A stretch of 64,000 nucleotides of DNA, from contig NC_088775.1 of NCBI RefSeq assembly GCF_954871325.1, positions 33,705,561 through 33,769,560 of the forward strand, written 5' to 3'. Shown piece after piece: positions 32,124 through 43,255 of this stretch. Below the pieces are notes generated by a model, which worked only from the letters and a program-made list of their open reading frames with translations, was not told the origin of the DNA and did not search any database. A program made the position numbers and the translations under genes. This DNA comes from Gordionus sp. m RMFG-2023 (lineage: Eukaryota > Nematomorpha > Gordioida > Chordodea > Parachordodidae). How positions within the stretch are numbered: the first letter of the stretch is position 1; every line of letters starts with the position of its first letter.

Positions 32124-34860
32124 AAATAATTCATTCATTCATTCATTGCCACGCCTACATCGCCCACCAGGAGTGGGACGTGCACAAAGTATATTCATTA
32201 GTATATAGATCCTATGCATGATGTATATCCGTTTTATTATAGTGGACGGTACCACTATGTAGCCAGCTAGCAAAATGAAGAAGGGAGAAGTACGAAAGTA
32301 GTGATGTATTAGTTACGTTACCGGTAGAATAATGTTAAGAAATATAATGTCATGTAATAATTTTCCTGAATCCTGATATGGTTATTCAGTGACGCAACAA
32401 AAAAAACAATAATAACTCTTATTACTTGGTGAGTATTGAGAGTTTAAGTTAAGTTTGCATGATGAGTCCCTTCTTTGTTTGTTATTCGGTGTGTCGATAT
32501 CGCGTGTCATGTAGACCTTGTACGCGCTGTGCAAATGATATTTGGGTTCGTCGGTGTTATTGCGTTTTTATCATAACCAGTGTTCGTTATCATTATTCAT
32601 TATTCTATTTGTTGTTGTAGCTGTTGTCGTTATTGTCACCGATATCGTGTGTCCAGAAGAAAAAGTCGTGGGTTCATATGAGGAAAGTTGCGTTGTCCAG
32701 ATTATTATTATCATCAAAAATGCTTTGTTCTAGCCATTGCAAGAAAAGAAAAAGAAGAGAACGGTTCCTATTTTAATTTAGGCCATATTTTAGCATGTAT
32801 TTGATATGTTCCTTTAGGTGTTTCGTGTTCTTGCTGAGTGCCATGAAATCTGCAAACGAGAGATTGATCAGGTCCATATCCTTCAAACATTTCGCCAACC
32901 AATAATATTTAGAGGTACTTTTCTTCCTACCGTCAGGAGACCATTTCATGGACGAGAATATCATATTTTCCTGCGAGTGTCTTAAGCTATGGCCTAGTAA
33001 TTCTAATCTCCTCATGGGAATGAGTCGATTGATTGGTAGGATGTCGCATCTATTCCAGAGCGTTGAATTTGAGGTGTTGTATGGATAATATGTTTTGGTG
33101 ATTCTTCTTAGGCATTTGTTTATCAATGTTTGAGTTGCGTTGATGTTGCTTTTAGTGTCCTGCCAAGTCTCCAGTCTGTAGGTAAGAATGGGTACAATTA
33201 GGGACATGTTATCTTGGTTCCTAGGTATTTGAAATCTGAAACTAATTTTATCGTATTACCCTCAAAGTTAAAGGGGTTTAAGTTACTCGCATATGTATTT
33301 GAGGTGATAAGCTTGGTTTTTGTGTAGTTAACTCTTAATCCATATTCATAATAGTTGTTGACAAATAATGATATAATATTTCTTATCTTGTATTCCGAGT
33401 TAGCTTATATACACACGTCGTCGGCATAACATAGAAAATTCTGAGAGTTATGCATGTCATTGTGGTGCTGTAGATCTCTGTAATGTGGGTTGAGTGCATA
33501 TTCTTATTTAAAGGATTTATTTAGGATATTATCCATTATTACATTAAAAATAATAGGCGAGAGAATGCATCCTTGTTTAAGGCCCCTATTTGGTTTAAAA
33601 GGTTTTGATTTTATATTTAGATGTTGAGGTACTACGCTATGATTGTCATAAATTATCTTAATTAGCGATATCAGATGCTTATCTATTCCTATGATTTCCA
33701 GCAAGGGCCATATCTTGTGATGTATAATGGAATCGAAGGCTTGACTTAAATCAATCATCAGGGCAAAGATGGGGGATTTATGCATTCTAGCCTTTTCCAG
33801 AATAACTTTAAGTGTCATAGTCAACTCCGTAGTATTTCTACCCTTCCTGTATGATGTGATAGTGTTAGAGAGGAACCTATTAATGATTGGTTTAATCCTG
33901 ACAGATATGATGTATGTGAAGATTTTTAGGGTAACTGGAATCAGTGCAACCTCTGTAATCCTTAAAGCTGTTTGGAGTCTTGTTTTTAGGTAAGTTTAGT
34001 ATTATTGATGTCATCCATTCGTCAGGAAAATTACCCATATTCCATATCTCCCTAAAAACGGGAAGTAGTAAACTGGCACTTAGGTCTACATCTATCTTCC
34101 AAAGTTCTGCAAAGATCCCATCGACTCCAGCAGCTTTATGCATTTTTAGTCGTTTAATGGAACCGATTATATCCAACTTGTTCAGGTCTGACTGGGTGAT
34201 TGGAAAGGGTAGTAACATATAGGTCTGGGCCACCTCGTTCTGTAGAGGTTCATGTAATGGTCTATCCATATGTCTAATTGTTCCTTTGGGTCAGTTATAA
34301 TTTTATTGTTACTTAAGTGTAGTCTTGGTAAAGGATTGGTATTGAAGGTGGTGAGTAGTTTAAGAGATTGGAAAGCCTTATAAATGTTATTGTTATCAAA
34401 ATTGAATTGGATAGATTTAGATAAATTAGCAATAAACAGCCTTTTGTCGGCCCTTATGCGGTAAGTAATGTATCTCCTGTGATGTTTAGCGTATTGGTAA
34501 TGGGATATATTTATTGTTAGATTCTTAATTATTTGTATAGTCTAAGGGGTGAGCCACTCTCTGCGTTTAATGCGTGGTCTAAAACATGATGTAATACTAA
34601 CTAATAAATTCAGCTTAATGTCCTTCCAGGTCAGATTTGGGTTAATCATGCAATTTAATGTATTCCTCCATGTTGCTAATTTAGTGACGAACTCTTCCTT
34701 CACCTCTAAGTTATTGAGCTGTGACAAGTCTTTTAAAATAAGCAAATTGAATAAATAGTGAGGTAACAAAAACTGGTGATGTAATGAGATGTAACGTGGC
34801 GTCAGCCAGATTTGAATAACAATTGTACACAAATTGATAAGTCCTAAATGATTTCTATAT
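32124..34860 (-). mobile_element. 5'-truncated non-LTR retrotransposon (LINE)
   Basis: A reverse-transcriptase pseudogene on the minus strand (34850-32773) is followed by ~620 bp of moderately GC-rich 3' untranslated sequence. The element ends in a short (AATG)n tract (32129-32148) preceded by a CCCACTCCTGGTGGG hairpin. Microsatellite 3' tails and 5' truncation are normal for several LINE clades. No endonuclease domain is present. The clade is not determined. Confidence 0.85.
32773..34850 (-). pseudogene. LINE reverse transcriptase, frame-broken
   Basis: In minus-strand order: WRNTLNCMINPNLTWKDIK (upstream of RT); KRLKMHKAAGVDGIFAELWK with FREIWNMGNFPDEW (RT fingers); LPKNKTPNSFKDYRG; LMIDLSQAFDSIIHHKIW, motif A with the first catalytic Asp; GLKQGCILSPIIFNVIM, motif B; LCYADD near 33430, motif C with the catalytic Asp pair; and YRLETWQDTKSN with RRLELLGHSLRH in the C-terminal region ending at 32773. 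At least four frame breaks are present. The product would reverse-transcribe its own RNA at the target site. Confidence 0.92.
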
Positions 34861-34882
34861 TATGTTGAATTTACATTATAAG

Positions 34883-35279
34883 CAGTAGCGTCACTAGGGA
34901 GGGGCGCGCAGGGGCTCGCCCCCTGAAAAATTTAAATAGCTCCTTGAAGCAAAAGTTTTTTTTAATGGTGAACTAAAAATAATTTTTTTGATAGCCCCCT
35001 GAACGATTTCTATTATAAATCTATTAAGTATTATATATAGATTTGATTTTATTATTTAAAAATTAATAAGACAATCTAAATTTTTATTAAATGAATGCTA
35101 TTTTATTTATTAGATTAGATTAATACATATAAATTATATTTTTACTATGTCAGCTTGCATTCAAATTCTGTGTTTAAAAAGGTAATATCAATATCACTCA
35201 TAATGTCTAAATATCAATGTGGAATTAACAGTTGAAGTTTATTTGATTTTTATTATTTAAATTATTTTATAACCCTAAT
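34883..35279 (+). mobile_element. hAT family B, left-end fragment
   Basis: It starts CAGTAGCGTCACTAGGG and follows 4891-5285 throughout (GATTAGATTAATACATATAA, ACTATGTCAGCTTGCA). It stops where the inverted right-end fragment begins at 35280. Confidence 0.85.
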
Positions 35280-36312
35280 CAGGGGCGTCGCTAGCCTTTA
35301 AAATCTCAGGGGGCCACTAAAAAAATATTTTATGGGGGGCGAATCCCCCCAAACCCGTTAATTTCTCGCTTTTGCACGTCTTCGGCCGGGTTTTATATTA
35401 ATATATTATACTTTTTTGAAATTCGCTAGCTCTAAATTATAATTCTGAATTTCATATTTTGTCATTTATTATATTATGCATAAAAAATAAACTAGCATAT
35501 ATATAAATAATTATAACAATACAAGACATTTCTAAAAATAATATTTTTTAATACAACATCTATTTATTACAATATAAAGTGTTTTCGATTGCTGGTATAA
35601 CAAAATTTGCGTCTAAAGAATTACAAGTGATAAAAAAGGTTAATTATTTCATACATATGCCTCAATTGATAATGGTTGTAAAAACCATATAATATAATAA
35701 TAATTCTTAAGAACTTACATTGACAAAAGGTCATGAGGCTAATATAACGCTCTGTTACCATTTTAGACAATGTTTTATAGGAAAAATTTATAGGCCTAAC
35801 CAAATCAACAATTTTGAAGAAGAGAATATAAACGACCAATCCAAATCATAAAACTATATAGTGGTTAGAGCTTCCTTTTAGATAACATAATGGAAGCTAG
35901 ATAAGTAATCGAGAGAATTATTGTGAGATATTAAATTTCTATAAGATAATCTTTCATTTTTTATGATATATAAACGACTACACATTTGATCATTATTGCT
36001 TATCTAAAATATGCAATCATATGCTTTCAGCAGCTGTAGAATCTTAACATACATAGCTACATAAATAATAGATGCTGGTTAATTGGCAGTCATTAACACA
36101 CACGATGTTAACTTATATCAGAATTTATTATGTTAGATAAATTGTTAAAACAAAAACACTGGAAATCTTTATAGAAGAAATTATGAAATTATATTGAAGT
36201 CATAAATTATTACCACGGCAAGGATGCCATATTAGAAATGAAACATATTGTAACTATAAAATAAGAACCAGAGTGATATGATGAAAACAATTAAGATTTT
36301 ATATATTATTAT
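35280..36312 (-). mobile_element. hAT family B, inverted right-end fragment
   Basis: It starts CAGGGGCGTCGCTAGCC at 35280 and is the reverse complement of about 7630-8763 (shared AAATCATAAAACT, GGAAAAATTTATAGGCC, AACCAGCATCTATTATTT inverted). The minisatellite near the end is absent or reduced here. Left and right ends are therefore fused tail-in with the transposase part missing. Confidence 0.85.
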
Positions 36313-36407
36313 CGCACTACCTCTAGTTGGTATATTATGTCTTAAAATAATAGTAGTTTGTAATAATATCAATAATATACTCTAGTGTTGACTATTTACC
36401 TGTAACT

Positions 36408-36530
36408 AGTTACATTTTTGCTAAAAAATAACTGTAAGTAGTTATATTTTAAAAATTGTAACTAGTAACTGTAACTAGTTATATTTTTTGAAATGTAGCT
36501 GCCAAAAGTAACTAGTTACTTTAAAAATAA
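36408..36530. repeat. cluster of GTAACTAGTTAC palindromes
   Basis: Perfect or near-perfect 12-bp palindromes GTAACTAGTTAC at about 36408 and 36510, plus partial ones between (AACTGTAACTAGTTAT). A possible hAT terminus TAGTGTTGAC lies just upstream near 36382, so these may be subterminal transposase sites. Confidence 0.7.
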
Positions 36531-36808
36531 TATATATGTATAAATCTAAATAATATATTCCAGTAATTAATTTTATTTTTAATATGTTTTTTAAAAAAAT
36601 AATATAACTATTTATTAAAATAATTATACTATATCTATATACTATGTAAAAATATATAATTAAAAGAAGAGAAATAAAATAAAATTATGTATTTAGGTTT
36701 GGTCGATAGATATACATTTGGATCGACAAATTTTGATTGATATTCTTTATCGTAGGTAAAAGCCTTTTTTGGATGACCTGTGGTTAAACTTAACCTTTGC
36801 CCAATTGT

Positions 36809-37096
36809 TTAGAATAATTTTAGGGCTTGTGGTCTAAATGATCCACAGGTGACTGAGACTACCTGAACAAACAAAAGATTATTAAAGTGATTATATTTAT
36901 TTGTTTTTGTATTTTCAGCTTTGTGATAGAGTTGAAATAAAAAGATCTGGCAAAACGATCTACACATGTATAATCCGAGAAGTATACATTGGTTCCACGG
37001 GACTAGGGTCATTCCATCAGGGCTGAAGCCATAGGGTTCCAGTGTAGAAAGAATATTTGCGGATTTCAAGTTTATATTGATATCGAATTGAGGCAT
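36809..37096 (-). pseudogene. second RPDG-motif ORF fragment
   Basis: From 37096 on the minus strand: NILSTLEPYGF, SPDGMTLVPW, then after a frameshift DYTCVDRFARS. This is the same LEP / PDG / PW / DYTC pattern as at 18500-18927, with the Arg of RPDG replaced by Ser. Only about 60 residues are conserved, and the remainder of the 95-codon ORF is not. Remnant. Confidence 0.55.
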
Positions 37097-37267
37097 AGTG
37101 CCTGGATAATTTACCTTTTGAAAAACGACAGTATGGGGGGGGGGTGTCTAAGGTATCGATATGAGTATCACAAGGGACACATGATATCGGCGTTACGATT
37201 TCACAAAACGAAGACCTATAGCTATTCTAAGTTCTTCGTTGGTTAATAAACATAAGTGAATCCCTGT

Positions 37268-37510
37268 TTTAAATAGATTCTAATTTAGTGATATTGGCAT
37301 TTATGACTGACATTTTAAGATCAAATATAATATTTTAGTGATATCGACATTTATGACTGACGTGTAAATATTAAATATAGTATTTTTATTAATACTGACA
37401 TTTATGACTAACGTGTAAAGATTAAATATAATTTTTAATAATACTGGCATTTATGACTGACGTGTAAAGATTAAGTATTATATTTTCTATTACATTGATA
37501 TTTATAGCAA
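37268..37510. repeat. ~56-bp tandem repeat, four units
   Basis: Units are marked by GACATTTATGACTGACGTGT and AAGATTAAATATA, spaced roughly 55-60 bp. Confidence 0.85.
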
Positions 37511-37721
37511 TTTTGCTTAATTTGTATTTAAAATTAACTCTTAAAGTTTTACATATTAATTTAAGGTTAAGTTCGAAAATGTCAAAGCTTAATATAGAGA
37601 TGTGGGATAAAACAGGATTAGAAATTATATATAAGTTAATAACATTTTTTAAATAATTTAAATACTTTATTTAAATTGTATATAAAATTTACGTATATAT
37701 AAAGATTAGAAAAGATATAAA

Positions 37722-37965
37722 AAAGATATGCGTTATAACGATATGCGACATAAATAAGATATACGATATAAATAACAAATAAGACATGCGTTATAAAGAT
37801 ATGCGATATAAATAAGACATGCTTTATAAAGATGTGCGATGTAAATAAGACATGCGTTATAAAGATATGCGATATTAATAAGATATGTGATATAAATAAG
37901 ATATACGATATAAATTAGATATACGATATAAATTAGATATAAGATATAAATAAGATTAATTTGCG
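37722..37965. repeat. minisatellite of 18/36-bp units
   Basis: Many variants of AAAGATATGCGATATAAATA and AAGACATGCGTTATAAAG. It lies immediately downstream of the minus-strand OTU gene of Ginger copy 2. Confidence 0.9.
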
Positions 37966-37974
37966 ATTAAAAGA

Positions 37975-38590
37975 TTAATTAAAATTTATTATGCGGTAAA
38001 AATGTTCGCGATAATTTTTTAAATATATATTCGAATTAAATTTTTTGATGCAACTTAATTTTTTAATTGGCGTATAATATGCCCATTTATAAATAGTATG
38101 GATAATTATATTTGTTTGAAGCATATTTGCCAATGCAACTATCTCCACCTCTGTTCCATAAGTTGCATTTTGTGCCATGCCTGTTCTCTCCAAATGTTTG
38201 TCAACGGGTTCTCCCAAAAACCCCTCCATCTGCTCAACAATATCCTTGCTTCTCATAAAGAGAATGCATTGCTGTCTCAGAAAATCGTAGTGGCATTCGT
38301 CATAACAAACTTCTTTGCTTATACATCTACAATAATGATTAACAATAATTTTTTAAATATATATACCTGAAGAGACAATTTCCATCACCAATAATCTGCT
38401 CGGTAGAAAATTATCTTCCATTACACCATTATCATATTTTGGATATCTTTTCTTGGTAGCAAAATGAAAGCGTTTAGAATGATAAATTTTCCAAATTCTG
38501 TTGGTGGGAGAAAAAGATTTGCATCATCTTTCTTAGAAATTACAGTCTCTACTGTCATATCATTATCTAAAAAATATGCATAATTAAATA
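37975..38590 (-). pseudogene. OTU-family cysteine protease domain, copy 2
   Basis: The upstream exon contains FHFATKKRYPKYDNGVM and, after a frameshift, EQIIGDGNCLF, the OTU Asp/Cys loop. The intron then leads to YDECHYDFLRQQCILFM, GFLGEPVDKHLERTGMAQ and YGTEVEIVALANML. The end reads NIYLKNYREHFYRI, with the catalytic His in EHF. All three catalytic positions can be seen, though a frameshift separates two. It would cleave ubiquitin chains if expressed. Its role in transposition is unknown to me. Confidence 0.8.
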
Positions 38591-39015
38591 ATAATACATA
38601 TTAATACCTTTTTCAATAAACAGTCCTATTTTGTCAATTACAGCTGGTATATAAAGATTAGAAGGCCTAACTAATAATTTAAAAAACAAATTATATCAAT
38701 TTATAAAATTATTACTATTTTCTCGATGGCTACCAAGCTCTACCATCTTCGTTTCGTCATTTAATATCTTACCCTGGTGGGAAGAAAAAGATTTGCGTCA
38801 TCTTTTATGGAAAGAGTCTCAACTGTCAATTCATTATATAAAAAATATGCAAATCAAATAATAATACAAATTTATACCTTTCATTACAGCTAGTACATTA
38901 GGATTAAGAGGCATAACTAATATAAAAACAAATTAATATCAATTTATAAAAATATTACTAATTTCTCGATGGCTACCAGGCTCTACTATCTTCGTTTTAT
39001 CATTTAATATCTTTA
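38591..39015 (-). pseudogene. tandem linker exons of Ginger copy 2
   Basis: Two exons with VET-x-S-x-KDDANLFLP (about 38520-38590 and 38785-38850) are separated by about 265 bp. Each is accompanied by a GCTACC-AGCTC segment (about 38725 and 38965). As in copy 1, a whole exon-intron block was duplicated. A further related piece, DDADFIRK, lies beyond the LTR insertion at about 40985-41010. Confidence 0.6.
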
Positions 39016-39020
39016 TCCTT

Positions 39021-39469
39021 TGTTGCAGTTTTACTTTACAAAAAAATGCATTATGCAAATCGTAAACAAAAATAATGTTTTATTAAAATATCCCCGTCTA
39101 TGTAAATGAGAAAAAAACGCGTGAGATTTGTAGATTTTTTCATACTTTAACAGTTTTAACAAGTGGGATGTAGAACTTTTTATTCTTCGCTAGGGAGACT
39201 ATGTAAATGTTGATTAAAGAAAAAGGATATATAATGGAGAAATTATGATGCGAAAAAGAATGATTATTTTAACTAAAATTTACTTTTAATTTTTTTATTT
39301 TAAGTTTTATTATTTTAATTTTTATTATTTTAATTTTTTTTAATTAATTTAGTTTGATTATATTTTTAACTTATGATTTAATAAAGATTTAGTATCATGT
39401 TATTTTAACCTTTCTTATTTGACAACGATTTTAATCTCTCAATCCTTCTAAAAACATCAAAATGTTACA
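39021..39469. repeat. LTR, first copy
   Basis: Starts TGTTGCAGTTTTACTTTAC and ends AAAATGTTACA. AT-rich, with AACGCGTGAGATTTG as the least AT-rich part. No clear promoter was called. Confidence 0.95.
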
Positions 39470-40519
39470 ATGATGTTGGAGAGTGGAGGCGACAGGGCAA
39501 TTTCAACAATTCAGTCTAATTAACTCTCCCACTAGCCTCAGCAATATAAATATCAATACCATATTGGTACAGAGGTGCCTTACAGCGATTGATCCAGGCT
39601 TTAGAAGATCAAAAGTCAGTCTAATTAACTCTGAAAAGAGATTCTAAATAAAGGGGGAAGGGGATGTATGAGATGACTATCGACACTAAGACAAAGAATG
39701 AGAGCAATAAAACAATGGTATCAATATTAATGGTCGTATTTCGGAGAATTAGTCGTTTAGCTAAAAAGAATGCGTCACAAGAGATCGTTATACGTACAAG
39801 TGATCGATGTAGCTAAAAGAATTTCGTTATAAATTTTTATTAAAGATATACGGTTGACTGTTATTTAAGTTGATAATATTTAGCAAAATATCAGGTTGTT
39901 GATTAACCAAAAAATCTTCATAAAGAGAAACGGCTTTTCGTCATTAGAAAATTTATGCCGCAATCGAGCTCAATTAGAGATCGGATTTTTATTTTGGATC
40001 AAAAGATAGAAGAAATCATTATCGTATAAGAGATCATAAGGCAAAGTGGATATCTGGACAAGCGACTAGGTAGAACAAGTAATCAAGACCAGGATGCAAT
40101 CGTTAATCGTTGACAAATTATCGCCAATTGCTTATCAAAACTTTAGAATAGGATACAAAATCGATGATCTTAGAAACAAGAATTCGTGAAAACCATCGTT
40201 TATCACAGACCAATCGTTTATCGAGATAAAAAGCTAATCGTGGATAACAAGAGAATGATAGAAAACAAGTTACGATGAAACTGGATGGCATCGATAATCG
40301 TTCATCAAGCGTGGATCGTGGAAAACAAGCCTTTATCAAGTTCGTCAGTGGCCTACAGAGATAAAAAGCTGATCGTTTCACAGGGTGACTAGCCACAGAT
40401 AGAATTCAAAAATTTCAAGCGACAAAGCCTTCGTTAGAACTTAGAAGACAGCAAAAATTAAGAAGAATAAGTCGAGATCAAAAGAAGATTGATTATTCGC
40501 AGATTGGTGGGTCTAACTT

Positions 40520-40530
40520 AAGTGGAAGGG
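40520..40530 (+). other. polypurine tract of the LTR element
   Basis: AAGTGGAAGGG directly precedes the second LTR, as expected for the plus-strand primer. It fixes the element's orientation as plus. Confidence 0.75.
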
Positions 40531-40979
40531 TGTTGCAGTTTTACTTTACAAAAAAATGCATTATGCAAATCGTAAACAAAAATAATGTTTTATTAAAATA
40601 TCCCCGTCTATGTAAATGAGAAAAAAACGCGTGAGATTTGTAGATTTTTTCATACTTTAACAGTTTTAACAAGTGGGATGTAGAACTTTTTATTCTTCGC
40701 TAGGGAGACTATGTAAATGTTGATTAAAGAAAAAGGATATATAATGGAGAAATTATGATGCGAAAAAGAATGATTATTTTAACTAAAATTTACTTTTAAT
40801 TTTTTTATTTTAAGTTTTATTATTTTAATTTTTATTATTTTAATTTTTTTTAATTAATTTAGTTTGATTATATTTTTAACTTATGATTTAATAAAGATTT
40901 AGTATCATGTTATTTTAACCTTTCTTATTTGACAACGATTTTAATCTCTCAATCCTTCTAAAAACATCAAAATGTTACT
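40531..40979. repeat. LTR, second copy
   Basis: Same sequence as 39021-39469 as far as I can read, ending TGTTACT; it is followed by TCCTT. Confidence 0.95.
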
Positions 40980-41369
40980 TCCTTATAAAATCTGCATCAT
41001 CTAAAAAATACATATAATAATAAATATTTTATATTTTTGGTCTTCACAATTCTTATTCTCCTCTCCAATAATCGTGTTGAGTAATTTTGAGACTAAATAT
41101 TTAAAAAAATTAATGTGAGCTTTATAAATAATACCGTTCAAGTGATTTTCTCGAGCATTTAACTCCTCATTATAACTCACTACCTCAGAGTTTTTATCAT
41201 CTAAAAAATATGTATATTACTAAGTAATTAAGACAATCTTTTCTTGCAAAGTAATGTTTTATATTACAAATATTTGCTTTGCTCTTTAAAATGCTACCGC
41301 TAGCATTCATGAGCTCAATATTGCCTAAATATTAAAAATAATTTAATAATAATAATAAATTTTACTTTT

Positions 41370-42250
41370 AAGAATCCTAACTATTGTATAAGGAGGACCC
41401 ATCTAAGGTTTGGTCATTTTACCACCTTTCCTATCAGCCCGACGGCTGTTCCAAATAAGCATTTGATCATTGACTAAATAAGGGTTATTTCTACCTGCAT
41501 TACGACTACTATAATCCCTCTGCTGCTTAAGCTGAGCAAGATCTATATTGCCAGCAGCTATTTCACGAATATCATTCATCCTGGAAACTGTATCTTTAAA
41601 AATAATTCAAAATATGCTTCAGGTACATTGTCAGGATCAATATCCTCTTCCTCGTCAACTTTAAATAGAGACATAATATATAGTATATGATTATAGAGAT
41701 TTATCATACCCCATAAGCTTGTTTTGCTTTTCTACCATACATCAGCTCATAGGGTGCAAATTTCGAAGATTCGTGTAGAGAAGTGTTATAGGCAAATATT
41801 ATGCCAGGCAAGGCATCTGTCCAAATTAATTGTTCATCCTTAATACACTTTAGTAGTGCTTTTGGATTGTCCTATTCACTCTTTCAACCATGCCATTTGC
41901 TTGAGGGCGATAAGCACTTGTCACCCTCTGCATGGTCCCTACGAGTTTGTGATAATTATTGCTTATTTCATTCACAAACTCAAGTCCTTGATCATTAATT
42001 TGAATCTATATATAATATTAATATTTTATTACCAAATTTATTATACTTTTGCCATACCATGTGTACATGCATAGTAACGAGTAGAGGAAGCGCGATACTG
42101 ATTTTGCTGTTTTATCTTTTAAAGGCATGGCTACAATATATTTGCTGAAATAATCAACTGCTAGAGCAATGTATTTATAGCCATCCTCACTTTCAGGCAA
42201 AGCACTTAAATCAACACCTATTTGTGTCCATACCTTTTGTAAAATAAAAG
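41370..42250 (-). pseudogene. Ginger/KRBA2-like integrase core and GPY/F, copy 2
   Basis: Minus-strand exons read VWTQIGVDLSALPES (first catalytic Asp), YKYIALAVDYFSKYIVAMPL and KDKTAKSVSRFLYSL. After an intron come INDQGLEFVNEISNNYH (second Asp), VTSAYRPQANGMVERVNRT (Glu), and in another frame FAYNTSLHESSKFAPYELMY. Further down are GNIDLAQLKQQRDYSS, DQMLIWNSRRADRKGGK and, with one stop, MGPPYTIVRI, the GPY/F module. Compared with copy 1, the full Asp-Asp-Glu triad remains; the lesions are frameshifts and a stop. Start 42200 (MPES) is internal; the exon extends upstream to about 42250. Confidence 0.85.
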
Positions 42251-42785
42251 ATTGTTGTTATATTATATACTCCATTAGGAGGTTCGGTGTCATGTAATAA
42301 AATAAAGCTGCTTACCATTATTTATGATTGCAGCTGAAAAAAAACATAATAATAAGGGATGAGGTAAAATCTAAATTAGCTAAAAAATGAAATTATGATA
42401 TATATATATCAATTGTTACCTGAGATTGAAGGGGACTATATTAATTTCATTTATTATATTTTCAGATTATAAGTTTTAATTTTTTACAAGATTATATGCT
42501 AATTATATTTTTATTTTAGACTGTTATATTAACCTTAAAGAAACTAAAAATGAATATATGATATATTTCTTGTAAAAAAATTCAATAAAATTTAAATGGT
42601 TCAATATATGAAACTAACATAACTAATAAAAACAAGTGCCACATACATATAAGCTATAATAGACCGATCATTAATAAGGCTACAAATGAAAAATATAAAA
42701 TACATAAACAAAAATTAGATACAATTATAATGACCAAATTTAAAAATTTTCAAATTAAGGACTTGCTATGTAATCAACTTTAATA
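42251..42785. other. intronic/spacer part of Ginger copy 2
   Basis: AT-rich with no recognisable exon. Similar spacing between zinc-binding and core exons is seen in copy 1. Confidence 0.5.
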
Positions 42786-43255
42786 CCTTTGTTTGAATAG
42801 GAATTGAATGCAACTCATTGTTAGTTTTGTCAAATCTTGTGTTGCTACGCTGGCAAATGTCACAACATTTTACAAAATTAACAACATCCAATTTCATATT
42901 TTGACACCAGAAGCTAAAAATATAATACATGATATAATAAATAATTTTATATGCAGAAATATTTTACCTACTAGTCAAATTGCTGTGAGTCTTGGTGATA
43001 GCAAAATGGTCAGCTAAAGATTTTGCCTCATTAGTGTCACATCCATTCCACTATAACTTTTTAAAGAAGTTAAACTCTTCTGTTACAATCTAAAATTGTT
43101 TCACTATTATAAATGGTGAAACAATTTATTATTGTGTATTATATTTAAAAATATATTATTGATCATATAATATTATAATTTTATATATTTTACCTATCAG
43201 CCAATTTGCTGTAAGTCTTGGTGATACCAAAATGGGCAGCAAGAGATATTGCTGA
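42786..43255 (-). pseudogene. zinc-binding (HHCC) exons of Ginger copy 2, duplicated
   Basis: Two similar exons read SAISLAAHFGITKTYSKLAD (43255-43190) and EAKSLADHFAITKTHSNLT (about 43025-42965). Each is followed by the same donor context GGTAAAATAT. They carry the His pair of the HHCC domain. The next exon (about 42921-42790) reads FWCQNMKLDVVNFV and KCCDICQRSNTRFD with the Cys pair. The duplicated His exon is another tandem exon-intron unit, with a period near 230 bp. Confidence 0.75.

Larger units (their letters stand above)
39021..40979. mobile_element. young non-autonomous LTR retrotransposon (TRIM/LARD-like)
   Basis: Two 449-bp direct repeats, 39021-39469 and 40531-40979, appear identical by reading except for the final base (A versus T). 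They begin TGTTGCAG and end TGTTACA/T. The flanks are the 5-bp duplication TCCTT (39016-39020 and 40980-40984). The 1.06-kb interior has no coding capacity, so it must be mobilised in trans. Near-identity of the LTRs means very recent insertion. No convincing primer-binding site was recognised after the first LTR. Confidence 0.95.
37975..43255 (-). mobile_element. Ginger/KRBA2-like integrase element with OTU domain, copy 2
   Basis: Same gene order as copy 1, on the minus strand: duplicated zinc-binding exons (43255-42965), CCDICQ exon (about 42921-42790), integrase core (about 42250-41730), GPY/F exon (about 41600-41370), several short linker exons (41220-38520) and OTU protease (38590-37975). 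The LTR element 39021-40979 inserted within the linker-exon region and the hAT at 43259 abuts the 5' side. Frameshifts occur, but the key integrase residues are better preserved than in copy 1. Confidence 0.75.

Noticed and set aside
32129-32148. (AATG)n as an independent microsatellite
   Set aside because: Its position immediately after the LINE 3' untranslated region and hairpin makes it the LINE tail.
32542-32733. 63-codon ORF with a Val/Ile-rich segment
   Set aside because: Falls in the antisense of the LINE 3' untranslated region; the hydrophobic stretch comes from GTT/ATT microsatellite-like sequence.
33769-34222. Plus-strand ORFs of 74-80 codons
   Set aside because: Antisense shadows of the reverse-transcriptase pseudogene.
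40118-40396. 92-codon ORF inside the young LTR element
   Set aside because: No gag/pol similarity, compositionally odd, and the interior is otherwise closed in all frames; probably chance.
41801-42074. Plus-strand ORFs of 65-72 codons
   Set aside because: Antisense of integrase exons of Ginger copy 2.
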